A DNA stretch of 64,000 nucleotides from Dryas octopetala (taxonomy: Eukaryota > Streptophyta > Magnoliopsida > Rosales > Rosaceae): the NCBI GenBank assembly GCA_963921425.1, contig OY992836.1:14773614-14837613 (forward strand), given 5' to 3'. The translations under genes and the position numbers were made by a program. The first letter of the stretch is position 1. Each line of letters opens with the position of its first letter. This document shows positions 55,100 to 64,000 of the stretch, in pieces. The notes under the pieces were generated by a model that did no database searches, was not told the DNA's origin, and saw only the letters and a program-made list of their open reading frames with translations.

Positions 55100-58000
55100 C
55101 AATTCAAGTGTCATGATTATAGGTACAGTAAGTACTACTGGTGGCTTAGGCAATATATGGTGCTAATTAACCCATCTGTTATATGGACCATATATATCAT
55201 TCCACTGCTCAATTTTGAACCAGCTGAGAGCAAACTCAGAGCCCATTGGAGGTACTATAGCTATTGATGCAGTGTAGCATAAGCTGCTACAACAAGCTCT
55301 CTCTAATTAGTTAAGCAACTTGGTTAGCTATTTAGCTGCTGAGTGGATAAGTTTGTTTGTGTGACTTGAAGTCATTGATTGATGGGGATAGTTCAATGCT
55401 GGTGTGCCCATGCCCTTTAGTGCATGATGATAAGGCAAGCAAGTGGTGTGCAATAACTTTTTCCCCATTTGTCTGGAATTGAGACCTCCAAATCAATGCA
55501 TGCTCTCTACTGCTGCCACTGCTCAAAATGGAGGTACTTGCTTCTTGTCTATATCTTGTCACAAAGCTCACGCCTGCTGGACACATGTTGGCTGAGGGGG
55601 CAGTCACTGCTGCTCATCATCAATTGGCTACTTTCAGCTACACATCCATGAACTTCAACATGAGGACCAGTTGATTTTATCCTTGTTGCAATTACAGATT
55701 CAAGAAACAGGTAATCAATCACTATGTATGCCCGTTATTGGAATAGTATGGAGTTATGGACGGATGCAAATAAGTTCTGCCAAATGCTGTTCATATGCTA
55801 AAATTATTTATAAAAAGTGAAAATTTTTATTAAAGTAATTAATTTTTATGTAGATTTTATTAAAGTAAGTTGGACTTCTGAACTCCACTCTACTAATATT
55901 TTAGGGCAAATTACAGGTTAGTACTTTTCATTAAAGGTTAAACATGTTCTTCCTTATTTTATCTTTAATCCTCTTCATGGGCCAAACCTCGGTTGAGTTG
56001 ATCGAGATTCATATGAACCACATTTTGGGCCTAAAAACTTTGTTTGATATCTGTCAAAGCAGGCCAAACTCAAAATGAGCTCACCCAAAAGAATCCAAAC
56101 AAATTGAGTTTTGTACCATCTCAATCTAGAGAAATTATTCTGTATAACCGATATATTGACACGTGATATAATCAGTTTATGTGTTATAATATGAGTAAAT
56201 GTTATTAATACTATATTATACTAATATAAATACATCGTCTAATAATACCCTTACACGTTTGATTGGTTATATTACGTGACAGTATATCGATTATATCTTA
56301 TAATTTTTTCTTAAGCTAATTGGCAGTCTTCTTTTTTATTAATAAAAAAATATCCTATTTCCAAATGGTGAAGGTAGATAGTGTAATGAATTAGAATTAT
56401 GATAATTAAACTCCGGGTTCAATTTTTTTCAATGTAACAAAAAAAATCTCATTTTCATACTTTTTCACTTCCTGGCAACTGTGACCTCCATAACATGTAC
56501 TTGAAAATGTTATAAAACAAAATAGGTCCTTGAAAACCAACCAAGTTTTCTTCCCACTTACCATGCACTATAAAAAAGATAGACTAAAAAACAATGGTAT
56601 GGGCCTATGGTAGCTCATCAATCAAGTGGTGAAGTGCTTGAACAATAATGTGTTTTGTCATTGAGTTTATGTCCATTACACAAGAATTACAATCATTGAG
56701 GCACGAGGACCGCAGGGAGAGGAGCAAAACAAGGAGCTAGAAAAGGCAGATTTTGTGGGCTGACACATATATGAGCCCTTCCATTCTTCCTTTTGTTTGC
56801 CTTTTACAGTTTTACTTCATAGCTTTTGCTCCTCCAACATTAATGCGTTTTGGAATCAATGCTTTTCTCTTTTCTTCTTGGCCTTAACTCATTATAACCT
56901 AACCAGTAGGAGAGTACATTTTATAATGCACGGAATCATCCAAAGGAGAGTAACTAACAAGAAAGCTATAGCTAGTTTTTTTTTTTTTAACTAGAAAGCT
57001 ATAGCTAGTTAAGTCTTGGAAAAGATATGTCATCTGTCCCAACTCCTGTTCCAAGAGCTTTTTTTAAGTTAGATCATTATGTAGTTTAGCTGTATCAGAG
57101 TCTCAGAGACAACAATTTATCTTTATAGGAGCGTGATGAAGAAGTCTTTAAGTCATTTCATCAAACAATTTTTGTCTCACCTTTTAAGATAAATAAAAAG
57201 ATGGAAGGTCAAAAATTCAAATTTAACAAGAAAAATCAAATGAGTTAGGAAATAAAAAAAATTATCCATTGGGGATGATTGACCCACTTACCAACCCTTG
57301 TGGTGGGGCTTATGCATTCGGTGGTAGATCGAGCGAGTATTTATCCCACATTCACTTTAAGAAATTCAATTTCACTCTAAACTTTTGTAATTTAATTCTT
57401 ATTTAACTTCTAATATCATAGATTTTTCATGTAAGAAACTCTGATTCATTTTGTCCTATCGTGTGATTTACTCATATCAATCGAATAGTTATGATCTCAC
57501 TTAATAATTTTTTCCAAGTTTCCATTCTACCTGGTTTAAAACATGAATTGTCTCAAAAGTTATGTTGTTCATGATTAATCTCCAGAGTTCCAGGCATAAA
57601 TGTGCTTAGAAAGGCTGAAATATTGTTGAATGTTGTTATAATTTAATGTACAAAGAGATATAATATGAGCAAGCTGCACACTTCATTGCTGTGAGCTTAA
57701 TTAGATATTATATCTTGTATCCTAGAAAAGAGAAACAGTCGAAAAGATTTCTTTTTTGGTTTTAGTCTTTGGAGTTATGGACATATATCTTGAAAAGACA
57801 TATATCTTTTCTTTTTGGTGGATTTAGACATTACATCTTTCTTTACAAAAAAAATTAGTTGGGCTATACTCCACCTGCTATTATTAGTTTGTTATTGCCT
57901 TATTGGTGGTTTGTGCTCAGTTATTTTGCTGGAAAATATTCTTCTAAGAATACTAGAATAATCACTCGGAAATATTTACATAATTGATAGCTGCTTAATG

Positions 58001-58846
58001 AAGCTATTGGAGACGTTTCCATATCCATGACAATATGTCCAGAGTCCAGACAAAAATGAATTATTCCTTTGTCAATTGTTAAAATATCTCACGACCTATA
58101 AAGACAGGCTAATTAATTATTGTTCATTTCTCTGCTCGTTTGAAATATTGTGAACCTGGACTAGTTGGACTTGTTTACAAGTGTACCAAAACTTAATAAA
58201 AACACTTTATTTGGCCAATGGCACAATTCTCTCCACTTTGTTTGAGAAATATGTCATCTTGATGATTTCATATATAATATGCATTGAACTATATGTAAGC
58301 TATTTTGGATGCATTATATGAGAAAAGAGGGTTATAGAATAATTTCGGCTTATTAGTCAAATTAGCCCCCTATCATTTGATTTGATTGAATTACTTGTTT
58401 GTTAGCATATACTTCTGTTTTATATTTTTATATTTTTCTCTTGCTTCTTTAATTTCCTCACATTGGTGTAACCTCTACTCCTTTTAGGTTAGAACTAATT
58501 AGACTATTGGGTATTTGGATGTGGGTGACATTTGGTGCATGGTGGTTGATCGCATGGGGAATCAAATTGTCAACTAAAGACAAATTAGTCGAATTGAACA
58601 AGTCAGTGAAACATTGGTTTCATCTCCAACAAAAGATAAGATGGACAATTAAGGGACCTACTCTAAATGACAAGCCTAGCAAAGCTAGGAATTGTCAACC
58701 ACCCAATTCAAAGTCCCATTTATAACAACCAGTTCTAGCTCTACCCAGCTGAGAGGATCGATCTTCTTTAAATAACATTATGCCAATGTCTAGCTAGTTT
58801 ATGAGATACTGAAAAAGAGAAGGTGTTCGATCTAGCTGCCTCTTCA
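55100..58846. other. Intergenic, AT-rich
   Basis: No recognisable exon is present. It contains a small MITE at 56129-56313 and an 18-bp direct repeat around a T tract at 56960-57010. A 72-codon frame at 58507 has no family signal. Confidence 0.45.
56129..56313. mobile_element. Short MITE-like inverted repeat
   Basis: The left arm (GAGAAATTATTCTGTATAAC with CGATATATTGACACGTGATA) and the right arm are inverted copies over about 48 bp. The element is about 185 bp. The target duplication is unclear, possibly TA. Confidence 0.5.
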
Positions 58847-59830
58847 ATGGTACAAAGGACTGTACTGAAGGTTGATATTTCATGCCTAAAATGCAGGAAG
58901 AAGCTTCTCAAGGCAGTGACTGGCGTAGAAGGTAACATATATATAATCATCATCATCATCAATTAGTGGTTTATATCAAACTCTGGCGCTTGTATGAGTG
59001 ACTGATTGAACTATCCGAGCATGTTATTCACGTGATGAGATGAGCCTAACGGTCACACGTGCTCTCACGTCACTCAATTGAATTGTTCACGTGTTAAGTT
59101 TAATTGATACCACACTTGTGGGGGGCGTGTTGAGAAAAATCTCACATTAAAAATGTGAAGGTCTTGCTAGTGACTTATAAGGGTTTAGCCTTGCTCACGT
59201 ACGTACCCCAAAAATATATAATGCACATGTATATATTAGTCATCCATGCATGCATGAACGATTGTTAATCATGAATTGATATGAGTTTCACAATAAACTA
59301 CACATCAATTAGTGGTTTAGATCAAACTCTGGCGCTTGTATGCATGATTGAGTGATTGAAACAAAACACAAGAGTAGATTAAGGCTCACAAAACGTACCC
59401 CAAAAATGTATAGCTAGCGCATGTGGTTGCAAAACTCATTGATGGAAATATTAGGATCATGATCTCTGGCTAATATGAGATTGTGACTGGTTTTGCTTCT
59501 GTTATTGTGATTTTAATCTCTAATATGTTGTGAAATGCAGGTGTGGATCAAGTTGAAGTTGATGCAGCCAAGGGAACTTTGACTGTAACAGGCAATGCAG
59601 ATCCATATGAAATAATAGTTCGCAGTAGAAAAGCAGGCAAATATGCTGAAGTAGTGAGTATTGGGCCTCCTCCTGCTCCACCCAAACCCAAACAAGACGA
59701 TGAGAAGAAGCCTGAAGAAAAGAAACCAGACCAGAAGGCCCAACAAGTCCATATGTCCCATAATTGTGCAGTATGTGAGCCTGTCGCCATTGTAAGGATG
59801 GAGCCCAACCAATCATGCTCTATCATGTGA
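58847..59830 (+). CDS. Heavy metal-associated isoprenylated plant protein (HIPP)
   Basis: Two exons, 58847-58931 and 59541-59830, give 124 aa. The HMA fold starts VLKVDISCLKCRKKLLKAV with metal-binding CxxC at C13 and C16, and continues GVDQVEVDAAKGTLTVTG. A Pro/Lys-rich linker follows. The protein ends C-S-I-M, a CaaX box for farnesylation, so membrane or nuclear association of a soluble metallochaperone is expected. ATG 58847 is the first in frame after an upstream stop. The intron falls after Glu28 within a Gly codon, at the family's usual place. HIPPs bind Cu, Zn or Cd and act in metal balance and stress; the exact metal is unknown. The intron (609 bp) contains a duplicated segment. Confidence 0.92.
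58960..59360. repeat. Direct duplication in the HIPP intron
   Basis: CAATTAGTGGTTTATATCAA onward (58960-59010) recurs at 59306-59360 with few changes, and ACGTACCCCAAAAAT recurs at 59201 and 59392. Between them, GTGTTGAGAAAAATCTCACA and CACGTG-type words resemble a fragment of an LTR. Confidence 0.55.
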
Positions 59831-61247
59831 TAGACTCAAATATAGTCAACTCATCATTTGTTCTGGTCAATGGCGTTGTATAATTTGTATTGCATGTGTT
59901 AGGTCTTGTAAAATTCCGCATTGCCATTCTCTACATATCTGATATCTTTCAGAAAAGAAGAACTTACCTACAACGTGGTATCCCTAACATGAGAAAAAGA
60001 GGGGTTGAAACATTGGGTCATGGGACTCTTGCTTCTCTTATATTGGGATACAATGTCACTATCCCTATTATAAGTAAGTTATTTTCCTTCTAAAAATACT
60101 TTTGTTTTAATTGATAAAGATGAAGTATCTTCATCTCTATAAACAATACCTATGGTATTGTATCATTAGATGATCGTATCATATACGTCCAATCTAAAAA
60201 TTTCTTTTTATAATTCGAGTAAACTAATGTCATAATTGTACTGTTTATTTTGTGACGCTTAAAAAAAAGGGGAGAACAAATTACACTCCACCCTTTTGAG
60301 TGTATTATTCTTTCTTTTATTTTTTCGTTTGCTTGAGACATTGCTCGAATTATTTTCATATTTTGGGCATTATATTACTTGTAATGTGACTAGCGTGAAA
60401 GGTTTCAATGTTTCATAATTAAATTTGGCAGTAGACAGTCTGGACTCAGCAACCATTGCCACGCACTATTTTACCATGCGGTTGCGTGGCACCAAAACTG
60501 AATCACCCACTGCCATCTTCATTTATCGTATTGGATCGAATAAAAAAGTTGCCAACTAAGCAATGTGTCATCTTATCCAGAACCAGAAGGACCAGAGCTG
60601 ACTATAGATTCTGTTGTTATATACAGATGCGAGAATCTCTACCGTAATAATTTCTAAACCATAAAAAAAATAAGTGAAAATACAACCAAACAATGTATTG
60701 TGATTATTAATTCAGATAGCGATGACCCATCTTGAAAGTAAAATAATATAATTGTGTATTTCAACTATAAATGTGTAACCATATAACTTATTCTGTTAGA
60801 TGATATTTATGGCGTTTCTTATGTAATTTAACTAAGACTGAAGCTAAGTACAGCTATGATTTATAAGGCAGTCACCTCGAACTCCGAAATGTCTATAGTC
60901 TCGAAAATTTATATATTAGTGTTAGGTCCCTATTAATTGTAACCGAAACAAAAATAAAGTTTAATTTTTTTTGACGAATTGCCGTATTTGATTGTGTTGT
61001 GTTAATATGAGGAATCTACCGTATATTCTTTTATTATGTATTTGCAAGTTTTTTTCTTTAGATTGAAATACACATACACAGATTGACCAACCACGACGTG
61101 TAATTTGCTTGAGAAGACAGAATGCAGGACGTTTTTTGCTTCAGTCTTACTTGGGCTCTCTGATCTTCTTCATCCGCAGTCCACACTCTGCAAAACCAAT
61201 CCTTTAACAGATTACTTCATCTCAGAATTCACCACTCAGCACCCAAA
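59831..61247. other. Intergenic: HIPP 3' UTR and upstream region of the Tm-1-like gene
   Basis: No exon or RNA gene was recognised. AT-rich DNA with no clear repeat ends. Confidence 0.5.
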
Positions 61248-63964
61248 ATGGCGGCCGGCCACGACAAAACTCCCCGAGTTTTCTGCATCGGAACCGCCGA
61301 CACAAAGCTTGAGGAGCTCCGATTCCTCGCCGACTCAGTCCGCTCCCATCTCAACGCGTTCTCCACAACTTCCTCATCCAAGGTAAATCCTTCTTCACCT
61401 TCACTTACGTAGTTTCAACTCCAATGTGGAAATTCAAATTCAATGTTCGCGATCGAAACGACAGGTCCGAGTTTCGGTGGTTGATGTCTCGGTAAGTCAG
61501 ACCGAGACCGATACTCATAGAACCGATTTCGCATTCGTTTCCCGAAATGAGGTTCTGTGTAGCGATCCTGAAGCAGCTGCGGGCCAGCAGCTTCCCGAGG
61601 ACAGAGGCGAAGCGGTGGGTGTAATGAGCAAAGCGCTCGAGAAATTCTTAACCAAGGCTCGAAATGATGGCGTTTTGGCCGGAGCTATTGGCGTCGGAGG
61701 CAGTGGAGGCACGGCGCTTATATCACCCGCCCTTAGATCGCTCCCAATCGGAGTGCCCAAGCTGATCGTATCGACCGTAGCGAGCGGTCGAACGGACCAC
61801 TATGTGGGTACTTCGGACCTGGTGTTGTACCCGTCGATAGTGGACGTGTGTGGTATTAACAGCGTGAGCCGGGTCGTTTTGAGCAACGCTGCTGCTGCTT
61901 TTGGTGGGATGGTTAGTGGGAGAGGCAGAGATTCTTATGTTGCGGTTGAGAAAGAGAAATCTACGGTGGGGTTGACCATGTTCGGGGTTACGACGGAGTG
62001 CGTGAATGCTGTTAAGGAGAGATTGGGTAAAGAGGGGTATGAGACTTTTGTTTTTCATGCTACTGGGGTTGGAGGCAGGGCCATGGAGTCTCTGGTTCGA
62101 GAGGGGTTTATAAAGGTAATGTCTTTCTTGGAAATTTCCTTCATATCTCTTTATTGATACACTGGATTGCAAGTTGAGTACTAGTGGAATGAACAATTGA
62201 ACATATAAAAATGTCAACTTGATCAAGTTTTCTTCATTGTTGAAGCTCCAGATATACTTGAGTAAATGTAGGTATTTAAAAGCTCATTTCTAAGCCTAGG
62301 CCAAGGTTTGATATCAAGTTAGGTGACCTTACAAGAGACCTTTACATTGTTCTGTCTCTCCCGGTGTTTGCTATGTCTCTAGTTTGAACCGTTGTTCAAT
62401 TTGGTTTCCTATAACTTTAATATGGTGTCGATGTTTTTGTGTGACTTCATGTATGTTTGTTTTATTTCCATTCTTCATATTCACTCCTTTGCTTATGGTT
62501 TTATATAGGGTGTTTTGGATATCACAACAACAGAGGTTGCAGACTATGTGGTTGGAGGTGTCATGGCTTGTGATGCTTCCCGTTTTGATGCAATTATAGA
62601 GAAAGGGATTCCTTTAGTCCTTAGTGTCGGAGCTTTGGATATGGTAAACTTTGGAGCTAAAGATACCATACCATCCAGTTTGCAACACCGAAAGATTCAT
62701 GAACATAATAAGCAGGTGATAACTGATAAGTCTCTGACTCTCTGTAGCCCTCCCTTTCGTCCCCTCCTCCCTCTTTGATCTTTGGCCTGCTGTTTTCCAT
62801 GCATTTTTTTTGGCATTAATACTTATCATTTTTCAGGTTTCACTCGTGAGAACCACAGTAGATGAGAACAAGAAATTTGCTAGCTTCATGGCAGATAAAT
62901 TGAACAAGTCATCATCAAAAGTTGTTGTTTGCCTGCCGCAAAAGGGTATTTCTGCTTTGGATGCACCAGGGAAGCCCTTTTATGATCCTGAGGTCACTGC
63001 TTCTCTAATAAATGAACTGCAGAGGCTGATTCAGACAAATGAAGATCGACAGGTACTGTTATTACCCATCGAGTCGTTTGTTTCAAAGTTCCAACCTTCT
63101 CTTGTTGCTTGGGTTTTATGTGCAGGATCAACTTTACTACTGAAAATAGTGCATTTTTAATAGGTAAAGGTGTACCCTCATCATATAAATGACCCTGAGT
63201 TTGCAAATGCTTTGGTTGACTCATTTTTAGAGCTTAGTATGAAGAGTTCTATCCATTCCACTCCTCTGCATGTTGCTGTTCCTGAACCCAGTCAACACAA
63301 GATGAATATATCAAGCTATGAGACCATTCCCCGTAGCATGAATGACTTCCCAGATGCAAGGCCAGGTTGTACTTTGAACTGCATTTATTTTCTTTGTAAC
63401 ATTACCAATCATCAGTAGCTTTAAGTAAATCAGAAACACATTGATATCCAATATGTGCATGTGCTATATTGTATTATGTGTATGTTGGCCACTTGATCCA
63501 TGATTGTTTTGCCAAGCACATAAGCCATACCAAATCCATATTAAGTTATTTTGACATAGGAACCCAATTATATTAAAATATCCATTTGCTTAAATCCCTT
63601 ATAATAGTTTAATATTCAAATATGTTATGTTAAATGGATTTGGGGCATGGACTTGAGATTTTGTTTTATCACTGTTGGAGTCAGATATAACCAGTAACCT
63701 GTTACTTCCATGACAGAAACTTTGCAAAGAACTAGGGTGATATTGCAGCAACTACAAGATCAAATAAATAAAGGAATGCCAATTATAGGGGCAGGTGCAG
63801 GGACAGGCATATCTGCAAAGTTTGAGGAAGCTGGTGGTGTTGATCTGATAGTGGTCTATAATTCAGGGCGCTTTCGCATGGCAGGAAGAGGTTCATTGGC
63901 AGGCTTATTGCCTTTTGCTGATGCAAATGCTGTTGTACTTGACATGGCCAATGAAGTTTTGCCA
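61248..63964 (+). CDS. Tm-1-like UPF0261 protein, 5' part (gene continues beyond the window)
   Basis: Six exons are visible: 61248-61382, 61465-62115, 62509-62715, 62837-63052, 63164-63365 and 63717-63964, giving 553 aa so far. A donor follows at 63965. ATG 61248 opens [20 protein letters not shown]. The UPF0261 domain carries [38 protein letters not shown] and [14 protein letters not shown]. Exon 6 starts the second domain, a TIM-barrel-like region resembling PEP hydrolases ([19 protein letters not shown] and [19 protein letters not shown]). In tomato the allele Tm-1 blocks tomato mosaic virus RNA replication by binding its replication proteins. Most plant homologues have no shown antiviral action and their normal function is unknown. 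About 200 residues lie outside the window. Confidence 0.92.
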
Positions 63965-64000
63965 GTAAGTTTCAACTGCTTGCGTGTTCTCAAGCATCCT

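Noticed and set aside
58507..58725. 72-codon open frame upstream of HIPP
   Set aside because: No domain, no splice continuity and no family resemblance.

Overview
The window is nuclear DNA of a dicot plant, probably a rosid. The evidence is spliced genes with GT-AG introns, a pentatricopeptide-repeat gene, plastid-targeted proteins, an HIPP metallochaperone, a SABATH methyltransferase pair, and plant-type LTR retrotransposons, MITEs and SINE/LINE insertions. No species can be fixed from the sequence alone.

Left part (1-16.1 kb): the 3' end of an auxilin-like J-domain gene; a conserved 469-aa coiled-coil, tail-anchored protein of unknown function (3370-6410); a short plastid 23S rRNA-derived fragment (about 6844-6953); and a nine-exon gene for the plastid ERA-type GTPase (7330-16068). 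Intron 5 of the ERA gene carries a complete antisense Ty1/Copia element (9092-14453) with identical 168-bp LTRs and an intact 1473-aa gag-pol.

Middle part (17.7-41.2 kb): an endo-beta-mannanase (MAN7-like, 17752-19999); a cluster of small transposons (20.8-22.9 kb); a PPR gene (23100-25262); a plastid lipid phosphate phosphatase epsilon gene on the minus strand (26313-28249); a 6.9-kb non-autonomous Ty3/Gypsy-type element (30251-37176) that keeps gag and protease but has no reverse transcriptase or integrase; and a DUF4408/DUF761-type membrane protein (40464-41228).

Right part (41.2-64 kb): AT-rich intergenic DNA with several inverted-repeat elements; two tandem, apparently intact SABATH carboxyl methyltransferase genes on the minus strand (48432-50813 and 53319-54933), separated by a nested MITE complex; an HIPP gene (58847-59830); and the first six exons of a Tm-1-like UPF0261 gene that runs off the right edge.

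The order ERA, MAN7, LPP-epsilon, SABATH, Tm-1-like resembles, from memory, a run of neighbouring genes on Arabidopsis chromosome 5 (about At5g66420-At5g66470). The block therefore looks like an old conserved gene neighbourhood expanded by mobile DNA. The PPR gene and the LTR elements would be later arrivals. The genes are independent transcription units and do not form an operon-like system. All exon boundaries are inferred from GT-AG sites, reading-frame continuity and family knowledge, without transcript data.
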